The notes: generated from the sequence alone by a model not told the origin. A stretch of DNA of 38,378 nucleotides from an uncultured Collinsella sp. (GCA_902493985.1 CABURR010000018.1:1-38378); one strand, 5' to 3'; positions 6,962-14,719 are shown, numbered from the stretch's first letter. A program made the numbers and translations.

Positions 6962-7693
6962 CTAATCACTACGCTGGTGGTAAACCTTGTATTTAAACTG
7001 ATCGGCACGAGCAACCGAGAGTGTGTACTCCACAACCTCGTTTGACTCGTTATACGTAGTCCTGACCAAATCGAGCACAGGCGAGCCCTCGACAATTCCC
7101 AAAAGGTGGGCGTCGGTGGGACGGGCTATGCTCGCATAGAACTCCTCTTCGGCCACGCGTATCTTTTGCTGAAAGTCTTGCTCAATCACATCGTAAAGCG
7201 GCTTACGCTCCAGCAGCGGTCGCTTTAGGGACAGAAATTGACGAACTGGTAGATAGCTGCGTTCGACCATCATGGGCATGTTGTCGGCAGAACGAAGGCG
7301 CTTAAGCTTAAAAATGCGATCACCGATACGCAATCCCATATGCTCGGCCAGTTTTTTATCGGCCTCCATCTCGCAAAACTCGAGAATCGTGGTCTCGGGG
7401 TCGCGACCCATCGCGCGCATCTGCTCGGTAAAGCTGTAGGACTGCATGAGATTGGTTGCTTTTGCCGAACGGTCGGTCACAAAGGTACCGCGACCGTGCT
7501 GCCGAACCACCAGTCCTAAACGCTCCAGTTCCTGCAAAGCCAGGCGCACCGTGGTGCGCGAGAGACCATAGCGCTCCGAAAGTTCGCGCTCGGAAGGAAT
7601 CATGTCACCGGCGCGATATTCATGGTCGATCTTTTCGGTCAGAATATCGACCAGCTGATCGTACAGCGGTTGCTTACGCGCTCCGATCGCCAT
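6962..7693 (-). CDS. GntR family (HutC/UTRA) transcriptional regulator of the amino-sugar genes
   Basis: The 243-residue product has an N-terminal winged helix (PLYDQLVDILTEKI, then IPSERELSERYGLSRTTVRLALQELERLGLVVRQHGRGTFV, about residues 9-73). A UTRA ligand-binding domain follows (LMQSYSFTEQM, LKRLRSADNMPMMVERSYLP, VVEYTLSVARADQFKY). This is the architecture of NagR/YvoA, DasR and AgaR-like regulators, which sense amino-sugar phosphates. It sits between agaS and the PTS genes, and matching operator half-sites lie upstream of both. Likely a repressor released by a pathway phosphosugar. It has its own promoter and is isolated from the PTS operon by a terminator. Confidence 0.9.
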   Translation of the reverse strand: MAIGARKQPLYDQLVDILTEKIDHEYRAGDMIPSERELSERYGLSRTTVRLALQELERLGLVVRQHGRGTFVTDRSAKATNLMQSYSFTEQMRAMGRDPETTILEFCEMEADKKLAEHMGLRIGDRIFKLKRLRSADNMPMMVERSYLPVRQFLSLKRPLLERKPLYDVIEQDFQQKIRVAEEEFYASIARPTDAHLLGIVEGSPVLDLVRTTYNESNEVVEYTLSVARADQFKYKVYHQRSD

Positions 7694-7742
7694 CCTATCC
7701 TCCCTTTTGCTCGAATTCGGCTAACTACCTAGGGTGTTTAGC

Positions 7743-7772
7743 ATTATCTGTCTGCCACACCCGAATCATCAA
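7743..7772 (-). promoter_or_regulatory. candidate promoter for the GntR regulator gene
   Basis: On the minus strand, TTGATG (7767-7772) and GATAAT (7743-7748) are separated by 18 nt, 50 nt upstream of the start codon. The -35 abuts the T-run of the upstream terminator. Confidence 0.5.
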
Positions 7773-7773
7773 G

Positions 7774-7812
7774 AAAACAAAAGCCGCGCGCTCTTTCGAG
7801 CACGCGGCTTTT
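7774..7812 (-). terminator. intrinsic terminator of the PTS operon
   Basis: AAAAGCCGCG...CGCGGCTTTT stem with an inner GCTC/GAGC and a TTTC-type loop. On the minus strand it continues into TTTTGTTTTC. It lies 66 nt after the IID stop codon. Confidence 0.88.
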
Positions 7813-7878
7813 AACATACACATGGCTTAAGGGGTCGGGGTGTGAGCCGCGTAGGGACACACCCCTCAAGCTAGAGCC

Positions 7879-8961
7879 TTACCAGATGCTCGGCCAGAGA
7901 CCAAGCGGGCCAGCGCCCAGGATGCCAAGGACGAAGAGCAGGAGAATGCCCTTGGTCGGGGTCCAGCTGTGCTTAGCGAACATGTAGTAAAGCAGCAGCG
8001 TAAGCATAAGCGGGACGAGCTTCGGGACGATGGTGTTGAGGGTGTCGGCAACAGAGAAGTTGACCGGATCCTCGGTAACGGTAGCGTAGGTCACGGACTC
8101 CATGCCGTTGCCCAGATCGGCGACGCCGCACTTGACCTCGTTGCCGTCGGCATCGGTGGCGGTGAGGGCGTTGCCGTCCTCATCGGTCATGGCGATGGTA
8201 CCGGCCTCAGCGGTCTCGGTATCGATGCCCTCCATACCGGTGAAGTTCTCGGCCTCCTTCTCGGAGACGATCACGGTAGTAGGGGCAAGGCCACGGGTGG
8301 TGCCGTTGGGGATCTGGAGGTTGATCTGGGTGCCACCCATGGTGACGACCAGGCAACCGACGACGAAGACGCCCATGATGGAAGCGGCACGCGTGAAGGC
8401 CTGCATGTTGGCGGTCAGAGCGTCAATTGCGCTGGTGCCAAGCTTGTAGGACCAGTTCATGAGCCAGAAGCGCAGAGCGAACTGGACGGCGTTGAAGATC
8501 ACCAGGAAGATGATCGGCGCAGCGGCGTTGCCGTTGATGGCCATGTTGGAGGTGATGCCGGCCGTGATAGGCACGAGCGTCAGCCAGAACAGGGCGTCAC
8601 CGATACCACCGAGCGGGCCCATTGCGGCGACGCGGACGGCGCGGATCGTGGGGATGTCAACCTTGTTCTGCTCGAGCGAAAGCACGATGCCCATAACAAA
8701 GGTGACGAGGAACGGGTGGGTGTTGAAGAACTCCAGGTTGTGGCTCATGGAAGCCGCGAGGTCGTTCTTGTTGGTGTGGATCTTCTCCAGACCGGGGATG
8801 ATGGAGTAGAGCCAGCCAGCGGCCTGCATACGCTCGTAGTTGAACGAGGCCTGCAGGAAGCAGGAGCGCCAAGCCATCTTGTTGAGGGTCTTCTGGTCGA
8901 GCTGCGGAGCAGGAGTGAGATCCTCGTAGTGCTCCGGGATCACATACTCATTAGATGCCAT
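7879..8961 (-). CDS. PTS mannose/fructose/sorbose family, IID component
   Basis: Membrane subunit of the sugar permease, working with IIC. The start is ATG 8961 (MASNEYVIPEHYEDL), with a perfect GGAGGTGA site lying inside the end of the IIC gene (11-nt overlap). Family features are the N-terminal KMAWRSCFLQASFNYERMQAAGW, FFNTHPFLVTFVMGIVLSLE, and AAMGPLGGIGDALFW. The C-terminal helices are VPKLVPLMLTLLLYYMF and GILLLFVLGILGAGPLGLW. At 360 residues it is longer than the usual 265-285. The excess is a polar, acidic segment of about 75 residues (roughly 235-310, rich in Asp, Glu, Thr) just before the last two helices, not seen in the textbook members I know. Confidence 0.9.
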   Translation of the reverse strand: MASNEYVIPEHYEDLTPAPQLDQKTLNKMAWRSCFLQASFNYERMQAAGWLYSIIPGLEKIHTNKNDLAASMSHNLEFFNTHPFLVTFVMGIVLSLEQNKVDIPTIRAVRVAAMGPLGGIGDALFWLTLVPITAGITSNMAINGNAAAPIIFLVIFNAVQFALRFWLMNWSYKLGTSAIDALTANMQAFTRAASIMGVFVVGCLVVTMGGTQINLQIPNGTTRGLAPTTVIVSEKEAENFTGMEGIDTETAEAGTIAMTDEDGNALTATDADGNEVKCGVADLGNGMESVTYATVTEDPVNFSVADTLNTIVPKLVPLMLTLLLYYMFAKHSWTPTKGILLLFVLGILGAGPLGLWPSIW

Positions 8962-9751
8962 CTTCGAAGTCACCTCCGTCAGAAACAGCTGCACCCTTCA
9001 GCTCGGTCTGCTGCTGGAAGTCCCAGAAAGCGATGCCGAAGCCGATGAGAGCGAGGATGAGCAGAGCAGGGGTTGCCAGCGAATCGTTGGCAACGGTGAT
9101 GAGCGCGAGGCCGAAGCCCATGAGGAAGAAGCCCCACATATCGCGGTTCATCATAACCTTGAGCAGGACGGCGAAGCCGACGAAGCGCATCATGCCGCCT
9201 GCAGCGGACAGACCGGTCTGCAGCCAAGTCGGGATGGCGGAAGCGATGGTCTGACCGATGGTAGCGCCAGCGATGAAGAACAGGGTGACGACGACAGCGA
9301 AGATCAGGCCGAGCAGAGCCATGGCGAAGTAGTTCAGACGCTCGATACCCTTGGTGTCAGCGTTGTGAGCCATGTTGTCCGCGGAGGACATGAGCGGCGA
9401 CATAAGCGTGAAGACCAGGGTAACGCCGAGCTGACCAAGCAGAGCGAACGGAATGGCAAGGCCGACTGCCGCGTTGGGCTCGAGGCCCGTAGCGATAGCG
9501 AGAATGGCTGCCATGATGCCGCCGATGACGGCGTTAGGCGGCTGAGCGCCTCCGATCGGCATGTTGCCGATCGTCATGAGCTGATAAGTACCACCCACGA
9601 GAAGACCGGTGTTGAGGTCGCCAAGGATAAGACCGATGACGGCGCCGGTGACGATGGGCTGATAGAGAGACTCGAGGAAGTTGAACTGGTCGATTGCCGC
9701 GACGAACGTGACGATGAAGACCAGAGCGACCTGGATGATCGAGTATTCCAT
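8951..9751 (-). CDS. PTS mannose/fructose/sorbose family, IIC component
   Basis: The 266-residue integral membrane permease subunit has multiple hydrophobic helices. Family marks include AAIDQFNFLESLYQPIVTG, LGDLNTGLLVGGTYQLMTIGNMPIGGAQPPNAVIGG, and LLGQLGVTLVF. The start ATG is preceded by AAAGGAGGAGCAAG. The gene follows IIB and overlaps IID. In mannose-family systems IIC and IID together form the channel. N-acetylgalactosamine is the most likely sugar from context (AgaC role). Confidence 0.92.
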   Translation of the reverse strand: MEYSIIQVALVFIVTFVAAIDQFNFLESLYQPIVTGAVIGLILGDLNTGLLVGGTYQLMTIGNMPIGGAQPPNAVIGGIMAAILAIATGLEPNAAVGLAIPFALLGQLGVTLVFTLMSPLMSSADNMAHNADTKGIERLNYFAMALLGLIFAVVVTLFFIAGATIGQTIASAIPTWLQTGLSAAGGMMRFVGFAVLLKVMMNRDMWGFFLMGFGLALITVANDSLATPALLILALIGFGIAFWDFQQQTELKGAAVSDGGDFEDGI

Positions 9752-9841
9752 CTTGCTCCTCCTTTCAAAATGTATGTACGCACTTTGGATTTCACGTACA
9801 GAATGTCAGGTTTTCATTCCTGACAACGTGGATCATGAGGA

Positions 9842-10324
9842 TTACGAGAAGAGCTTGCTCGTGTCCTCAACAGGCGTGCTCGGAACGCGCCTGATCTCCA
9901 ACTCCACCCCCAATTCCTGCAGCTCTTTAAACGCAGCGACATCCTCGTCGTTAACTGCGACGGAGGTGGCGACTTGGCGCTTTCCTTCCGACATGTGCAT
10001 GTTGCCGATGTTTACCTTCTTTATAGGCACACCGCCCTTGACGAGCGTAAGCACGTCTTCCGGTGTTTCGGCCACGATGAAGATCTTCTGGCGCGGGCTC
10101 GCCTTGCCAATGACGTCGATGGTCTTCTGCAGAGAGAAGAAACGCGTAGCGACGCCGGCGGGAGCGGCCATCTTCATGAGGTTCTGGCGCATGGTGTTGG
10201 TCGCCACGTCGTCGTTGGCGACGAGGATGAGGTTGGAGCCCAGAGTGGAGTTCCACTGGGTGGCAACCTGACCATGAACCAGTCGGTTATCGATGCGGGT
10301 AAGAAGAATGTTGGGTTCTGCCAT
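9842..10324 (-). CDS. PTS mannose/fructose/sorbose family, IIB component
   Basis: The 160-residue cytoplasmic phosphocarrier accepts phosphate from IIA and passes it to the incoming sugar. The phosphorylated histidine is visible as H17 in the canonical stretch IDNRLVHGQVATQW. The rest follows the family: LILVANDDVATN, RFFSLQKTIDVI, FIVAETPEDVLTLVKGGVPIKKVNIGNMH. It is a stand-alone IIB rather than an IIAB fusion, as in AgaBCD-type systems. It lies 36 nt after the YajC-like gene and 90 nt before IIC. Confidence 0.94.
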   Translation of the reverse strand: MAEPNILLTRIDNRLVHGQVATQWNSTLGSNLILVANDDVATNTMRQNLMKMAAPAGVATRFFSLQKTIDVIGKASPRQKIFIVAETPEDVLTLVKGGVPIKKVNIGNMHMSEGKRQVATSVAVNDEDVAAFKELQELGVELEIRRVPSTPVEDTSKLFS

Positions 10325-10360
10325 GTTGATCAGCTTCCTTTCGTTATTTGCTGACGACAG

Positions 10361-10642
10361 TTACTTGATCTCCTGAATCGCGTAACGCGAAACGTCTACG
10401 ACGGCTCCGGATCGGACTTTGATCTGGACCTTTTCGCCTTCGATGCCTTTTACGGTTCCGTAGATACCGCCGGCGAAAAGAACCTCCTGACCCGGCTTGA
10501 GCTCGGTGTGCAGCTCCTTGAAGTACTTCTGCTTCTTCTTCATGTTGATTTGCGACCAGATGGTGTAAATCAAGCCCATGATGACAAGCAGGCCTAAAAG
10601 GGCGACCGAGGAGCTCAGGACGTTGGCTCCGAAATCGGCCAT
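10361..10642 (-). CDS. YajC-like membrane protein inside the PTS operon
   Basis: The 93-residue product has one transmembrane helix (SSVALLGLLVIMGLIYTIW, about 11-29). A YajC-type cytoplasmic domain follows: QKYFKELHTELKPGQEVLFAGGIYGTVKGIEGEKVQIKV. YajC is an accessory subunit of SecDF-YajC. Here it is embedded between IIA and IIB genes, and its start codon overlaps the IIA stop (TAATG), so it is translated with the PTS. From memory, a YajC-annotated gene also sits in a mannose-family PTS operon of Streptococcus pneumoniae (SP_0326, hyaluronan locus), so the association has precedent. It may be a PTS accessory rather than the cell's Sec YajC. Confidence 0.85.
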   Translation of the reverse strand: MADFGANVLSSSVALLGLLVIMGLIYTIWSQINMKKKQKYFKELHTELKPGQEVLFAGGIYGTVKGIEGEKVQIKVRSGAVVDVSRYAIQEIK

Positions 10643-11085
10643 TAGATGCCGTCCTCGTCGCCGAAGATATCCTCTTCCTCGGAGCCGGCAACGGATGCGA
10701 CCGTCTGGGCGGTGATGCCCGTCTGGCCAACGGTCACGGCCTGCTCGCCAAGCTCGGCGAGCGTGGCATTGCCGCGGAGGAACAGAAGCTCAATAACCAT
10801 GGGAAGGTTGGTGCCAGTCAGAACCTCGACGTTGTCGACATCCTGGGCAATCATCATCGACTGGTTGAACGGGGTACCACCGAGCAAGTCGGTAAAGACG
10901 AGCACGCCATCGCACTCCTCGCGCATGGCGGTAATAGCGGCGCGGAGATCCTCACCGTAGGATGCGGCCTGGTCGCCCTCAAAAGGAACGACGGTAAAAG
11001 CAGGCTGGTCGCCGGCAACCATAGCGATAGCGCTTGCAAGGCCGGGTGCGAACTGTCCATGACCGGTAAGAATAAAGCCAACCAT
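10642..11085 (-). CDS. PTS mannose/fructose/sorbose family, IIA component
   Basis: The 147-residue cytoplasmic phosphocarrier has the active-site histidine as H9 in MVGFILTGHGQFAPG. Other family marks are VVPFEGDQ, ECDGVLVFTDLLGGTPFN and VEVLTGTNLPMVIELLF. The start ATG has GGAAGGG upstream. It is the first gene of IIA-YajC-IIB-IIC-IID, behind a 631-nt non-coding region with operator-like motifs. The C-terminus ends in an acidic run (SEEEDIFGDEDGI). Confidence 0.93.
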   Translation of the reverse strand: MVGFILTGHGQFAPGLASAIAMVAGDQPAFTVVPFEGDQAASYGEDLRAAITAMREECDGVLVFTDLLGGTPFNQSMMIAQDVDNVEVLTGTNLPMVIELLFLRGNATLAELGEQAVTVGQTGITAQTVASVAGSEEEDIFGDEDGI

Positions 11086-11185
11086 TCAAATTTCCCTTCC
11101 GAAGGTGTGTACGATCTGAGTCCGATGATTTTCGGAAGCCAGCGGGCGCTCGCCCTTAAAGCTTCTTAGAAAGCGTTCTTTGAAG

Positions 11186-11237
11186 ACCAGTGGTTTCTAA
11201 ACTGGTAGTAACCACGTGACGTGTTGTTGTCACTATA
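11186..11237 (-). promoter_or_regulatory. proximal operator cluster and -10-like box of the PTS operon
   Basis: ACCAGT (11186-11191), ACTGGT (11201-11206) and ACCAC (11211-11215) make an array of half-sites like the agaS operator: ACTGGT-AGTA-ACCAC has 5 of 5 and 4 of 5 arm matches. A TATAGT on the minus strand at 11232-11237 would start transcription just upstream of the operator. No good -35 is visible. Confidence 0.5.
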
Positions 11238-11481
11238 TCACCCCAGAAGAGGTCGCTTTCGTTGATTCATACGGTAAAACGTTTTTGCACCGCTCACGGT
11301 GATAAATCGACCGTTTACCGCTCGTTAATACTTCTACCTGCGGTTTTGAAACCGTTTCGAAATGCTTTGGCAAAAGATCGGATCTTTTCCTGTGTCTAAA
11401 CAACGCAGGGCGGCTAAAAATAGCGTGAAGAAAAATTGCAGGTCATTGTGAAGATATGTGAATTGGTCTTTTTGACTTAAT

Positions 11482-11497
11482 ACCAGTTAGAACCAGT
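11482..11497 (-). promoter_or_regulatory. distal operator-like double half-site
   Basis: Two ACCAGT half-sites in direct orientation, 10 bp apart (11482-11487 and 11492-11497), lie about 400 nt upstream of the IIA start. A GATAAT on the minus strand, at about 11505-11510, would place a start site within them. Confidence 0.45.
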
Positions 11498-11508
11498 TTT
11501 GAGATTAT

Positions 11509-11538
11509 CGGTGAACGGTAGTTTTCGACCGTTCACCG
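11509..11538. repeat. 11-bp perfect inverted repeat CGGTGAACGGT/ACCGTTCACCG
   Basis: Arms 11509-11519 and 11528-11538 surround an 8-nt spacer. A close variant, ACCGTTTACCG, occurs at 11310-11320, and CGGTAAAACG at 11271-11280. It may be a binding site for a second regulator of the PTS operon. The rest of 11086-11635 shows no ORF I would support. Confidence 0.6.
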
Positions 11539-11635
11539 GTCACTTGCAATCGTTTGCAGTTGTTTTCCCAGATGAATTAGGGAAACGCGATGGAACGCTT
11601 GCGCGGGCGCGAGGCCTATCCTATTGATTTCGGCA

Positions 11636-11673
11636 ACAAAAAGCCCGCCAGAACGTTGTCCGTTCTAGCGGGC
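11636..11673 (-). terminator. intrinsic terminator after the SurA-N-like gene
   Basis: AGCCCGC and AGAACG arms pair with CGTTCT and GCGGGCT. On the minus strand the stem is followed by TTTTTGTT, 44 nt after the stop codon at 11717. Confidence 0.88.
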
Positions 11674-11716
11674 TCAATCAGGTAGATCGGTTAACGCGCA
11701 GTAGTGCAGGCAAACC

Positions 11717-12802
11717 TTACGCAAACAGGCCGTAGATGCTGATATTGGCCTTGGCGTAGAGGCCGTTGGCGTACTCGGTCCACTTGGAGCTGGCGCTCGA
11801 AGCCTGCGAAGAGTACTGCTGGTAGGCGGTGTAATAGGCGGTCATGGCCTGCTTGTAGGTAGCGCTATCAGCCGTAAAGGCATCGTCAGCGAAGGCCTTA
11901 GCGTAGGTGCCATCGGCGTCCTTCCAGGTTCCTTTCTCGCTATCCCACTCGTCGCCGGCAAGGTTGATGATGTAGTCGGCGTAGTCCTTGCTCGCGGTCT
12001 CCTCGTTGCCGTCAGCAGGCTCGGTCGGGGCGGTCGGCATGCTTGCGGAGCTGTCACCGACCTTCTTCTTGTAGAGCTTCTGCAACGTCGCGGACTGGCG
12101 GACGATCTGCTTGGCCTGGTCCTTGGACACGCCATACTGCGTGGCCATGGTCTTGTAGTCCGAAGTGCCGATGGAATCCTCGGCGTACTTCTTCATTTCC
12201 TTAGAAGAGACGGTGATGCCCTCGTCCTCGGCAGCATCGAGCAGGATCTTGTTGCGCACGTAAGACAGGATGACGTCGGCGGAAGGAGCGGTGTAGTTAC
12301 CATCGCCATCCTTGACGGTATCAAGGCTGTACTGGCTCTCGATGGCCTCACGCGCGGTGATGTCGCTCTTCTTGCCGTTGTAGCTGTAGCTTGCCACGGT
12401 CGAATCAAGCTGGTCCTCGGTGAGGGTCGCCGAGCCGACGCCCTTGCCGCCAAAGCCTCCATTGCCAATAAAGAAGCCGACCACCGCAGCGATCACGACT
12501 GCAACCACGAAGGCGGCAACCATCGTCTTCTTGTGCTTGGATGCATGGTCGTCTTCGTCGGAGTCGTCGTCCTCGTCTTGCTCCTCGGGCATCAGGTTCT
12601 CGTCAGCGGCATCCGCGGCAATCTGAGCCTCCAGGCGGGCGTCCTCCTCCTCGGCCGTCGTACCGGCAGCAATGTGCTCAGCAGACGTACCGGCGACCAA
12701 ATCGATCTTCTCGTCCTCATCACCGTCGGGGCCTTCGCCGCGCTCGATGATCTGGATGCCGTCGATCTCGTCCTTCTCGTCCTTCTTTTGAATCAGACCC
12801 AT
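11717..12802 (-). CDS. membrane-anchored protein with SurA-N-like extracellular domain
   Basis: The product is 361 residues. Residues 1-92 are strongly acidic and probably cytoplasmic, one transmembrane helix spans about 93-112 (TMVAAFVVAVVIAAVVGFFI), and the rest is outside. The outer part resembles the helical N-domain of SurA/PrsA-type chaperones: ITAREAIESQY, ADVILSYVRNKILLDAAEDEGITVSSKEMKKYAEDS, YKTMATQYGVSKDQAKQIVRQSATLQKLYKKK. No parvulin-type isomerase domain is seen. The start ATG has AAGGAG upstream. A role as a cell-surface folding factor is inferred from the domain only. It follows icd in the same direction and ends at a terminator. Confidence 0.75.
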   Translation of the reverse strand: MGLIQKKDEKDEIDGIQIIERGEGPDGDEDEKIDLVAGTSAEHIAAGTTAEEEDARLEAQIAADAADENLMPEEQDEDDDSDEDDHASKHKKTMVAAFVVAVVIAAVVGFFIGNGGFGGKGVGSATLTEDQLDSTVASYSYNGKKSDITAREAIESQYSLDTVKDGDGNYTAPSADVILSYVRNKILLDAAEDEGITVSSKEMKKYAEDSIGTSDYKTMATQYGVSKDQAKQIVRQSATLQKLYKKKVGDSSASMPTAPTEPADGNEETASKDYADYIINLAGDEWDSEKGTWKDADGTYAKAFADDAFTADSATYKQAMTAYYTAYQQYSSQASSASSKWTEYANGLYAKANISIYGLFA

Positions 12803-12840
12803 ATCAGTTACTCCTTGTTAGGAAACATAGTCCCCAATAG

Positions 12841-12869
12841 AATACGCCCGGCAGAGCGCCGGGCGTATT
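12841..12869. repeat. 12-bp perfect hairpin between icd and the SurA-N-like gene
   Basis: AATACGCCCGGC (12841-12852) pairs fully with GCCGGGCGTATT (12858-12869) across a 5-nt loop. It has no T-run on either strand, so it is either a weak terminator for icd or an mRNA-processing/stability hairpin. Confidence 0.75.
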
Positions 12870-12928
12870 GATTCTTAGGTTATACGCAAACACTTAAGTA
12901 CTATTTAGGCGTTTGCAGCGTGCATACC

Positions 12929-14014
12929 TTAGACCAGGTGCGCGATAACGGCATCGGCAAAGGCCTGCGTGCCCACCGCGCCCTCAACGGAGCCGGTCTG
13001 GGCACGACGCACGTCACCGGTAACCTGCTCGCCCTCGTCGAGCGTGGCAGATACGGCGGCGCGAATACGATTGGCGGCATCGTTCTCGCCCAGGTGATCG
13101 AGCATCATCGCAGCAGAGAGGATCTCGGCCGTGGGGTTGGCGATATCCTTGCCCGCGATATCGGGCGCGGAGCCGTGCGTAGCCTCAAAGATGGCGCAGT
13201 CGGCACCGATGTTGGAACCCGGAGCCATACCCAGTCCACCTACCAGACCGGCGCACAGGTCGCTGACGATGTCGCCGTACAGGTTGGGCAGCACCAGGAC
13301 ATCGAAGTCGTTAGGGTTCTGGACCAGGCCCATGCAGGTGGCGTCGACGATCTTATCGTTGAACTCGATATCGGGATAGTTGGCGGCCACCTCGCGCGCC
13401 ACGCGCAGGAACAGGCCGTCGGTCGCCTTCATGATGTTGGCCTTATGCACGGCCGTCACCTTTTTGCGGCCGCAGCGGCGGGCGTACTCAAAGGCATACT
13501 CCACAATGCGACGGCTCTTGGCGATGGAGATGGGCTTGATCGAGATGGCGGAATCAGCGGCGAAGGTCTTCTGACCCGAGCGCTCGACGAGCTGCGAGAG
13601 CTCCTCGACCTCGGCAGCGCCCTCATCGAACTCGATGCCGGCGTAGAGGTCCTCGGTGTTCTCGCGCACGATGACCAGGTCGACGTCGCGGAAGCGCGAG
13701 CCGTCGCCCGGCTGCGACAGGCAAGGGCGCACGCAGGCGTACAGGTCGAAATGCTTGCGCAGGGCCACGTTGACGCTGCGGAAGCCCGTGCCGACCGGTG
13801 TGGTGATGGGGCCCTTGATGGCAACCTTGGTCTCGGCGACCGCATCGAGCACGTGCTGGGGCAGCGGCGTGCCAAACTCGTCCATGACGCCGGCACCGGC
13901 CTCCTGGACGTTCCAATTGATCTGGACACCGGCGGCCTCGACCACGCGGCGCATGGCCTGCGTAATCTCGGGACCGATACCGTCACCGGGAATCAGGACT
14001 ACATCGTGCGCCAT
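12929..14014 (-). CDS. NAD-dependent isocitrate dehydrogenase (isopropylmalate DH family)
   Basis: Oxidative decarboxylation of isocitrate to 2-oxoglutarate. The 361-residue product has the beta-decarboxylating dehydrogenase fold: VVLIPGDGIGPEI at the start, KGPITTPVGTGFRSVNVALRKHFDLYACVRPC for substrate, the metal-site stretch NLYGDIVSDLCAGLVGGLG, and HGSAPDIAGKDIANPTA. The SVNVALRKxFDLYAxVRP motif matches NAD-isocitrate dehydrogenase (IDH3-type) rather than 3-isopropylmalate dehydrogenase. Asp rather than Lys in HGSAPDIAG favours NAD over NADP. The start ATG is 6 nt after the preceding gene, whose stop overlaps the GAGGAG site. No other citric-acid-cycle genes are in view. Homoisocitrate or tartrate dehydrogenase are less likely alternatives. 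Confidence 0.85.
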   Translation of the reverse strand: MAHDVVLIPGDGIGPEITQAMRRVVEAAGVQINWNVQEAGAGVMDEFGTPLPQHVLDAVAETKVAIKGPITTPVGTGFRSVNVALRKHFDLYACVRPCLSQPGDGSRFRDVDLVIVRENTEDLYAGIEFDEGAAEVEELSQLVERSGQKTFAADSAISIKPISIAKSRRIVEYAFEYARRCGRKKVTAVHKANIMKATDGLFLRVAREVAANYPDIEFNDKIVDATCMGLVQNPNDFDVLVLPNLYGDIVSDLCAGLVGGLGMAPGSNIGADCAIFEATHGSAPDIAGKDIANPTAEILSAAMMLDHLGENDAANRIRAAVSATLDEGEQVTGDVRRAQTGSVEGAVGTQAFADAVIAHLV

Positions 14015-14020
14015 AATCTG

Positions 14021-14719
14021 TTACTCCTCGTCTTCGGCGTCGTCAGATTTTTTAACGCTAGCACGCTTCTTCTTTTTGGAGAGATCCAGGCCAAAACGTT
14101 TAACAAGCATTTCGCAAATCTCGCTCGAACGGGCCTTGAGATAGCTGCCCTTACCGTTCTCGGCATCGAACTTAAGGCGCAGCGCAAGCTTCTCGGCAAC
14201 CTCGGCGTCGATCTCGCCCTGGCAAAACTCGTACAGGCAACCGAGCATGTCGCGATACTCAAGGTCGCCGTGGTAGCACTGGATGGCCTCGTCCAGGATG
14301 GGCCAAGCCTCGCGCGAACGCTCGACACTCGTGGCACCCCACACGCACAGCAGGCGGAAGGCGGCATAGCGCAACGTGGAGGAGATCTCGTCGAACAGTG
14401 CAGTCTCGGCGCCCTCAAAGGCATCGCCCAGCTGCTCGGGGCAGGTGGTGGCGAGCGCCGTCAGGGCATCGAGGGCCTCCCAGCGGGTCTGAGCCTCGGG
14501 GCGGTCGAGCGCCTCGATCAGCGCGGGCACGCAGGGCACGACGCGCTGCGGATCGCGCTCGGCAAGCAGGTGCAGCACGCGGGCGGCAAACTGGCGGATG
14601 CGGCGCGTGGGGCAGCCGAGTTCCTTGACCAGACGGTCGACGGCGTTCTCGTTCTCCTCTGCCAGCTGAAGCTGTGCCAGCTCCTCGTCGGTGAGCTGTT
14701 CGTCTTTGTTTTCTGCCAT
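14021..14719 (-). CDS. HEAT-repeat-like protein with acidic/basic tails
   Basis: The 232-residue alpha-helical protein has an acidic N-terminus (MAENKDEQLTDEEL). Helical pairs of HEAT type follow: RRIRQFAARVLHLLAERDPQRVVPCVPALIEALDRPEAQTRWEALDALTALATTCPEQL, then FDEISSTLRYAAFRLLCVWG. The tail is lysine-rich then acidic (LDLSKKKKRASVKKSDDAEDEE). Such repeats usually serve protein binding. It sits between a small membrane protein and isocitrate dehydrogenase, translated in a chain with short gaps. No specific function can be assigned. Confidence 0.7.
   Translation of the reverse strand: MAENKDEQLTDEELAQLQLAEENENAVDRLVKELGCPTRRIRQFAARVLHLLAERDPQRVVPCVPALIEALDRPEAQTRWEALDALTALATTCPEQLGDAFEGAETALFDEISSTLRYAAFRLLCVWGATSVERSREAWPILDEAIQCYHGDLEYRDMLGCLYEFCQGEIDAEVAEKLALRLKFDAENGKGSYLKARSSEICEMLVKRFGLDLSKKKKRASVKKSDDAEDEE

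Noticed and set aside
11343..11361. catabolite-repression (cre) site for CcpA at TTGAAACCGTTTCGA
   Set aside because: One mismatch to the consensus at a key position, and CcpA control is not established for Coriobacteriia; kept only as an unspecified palindrome.
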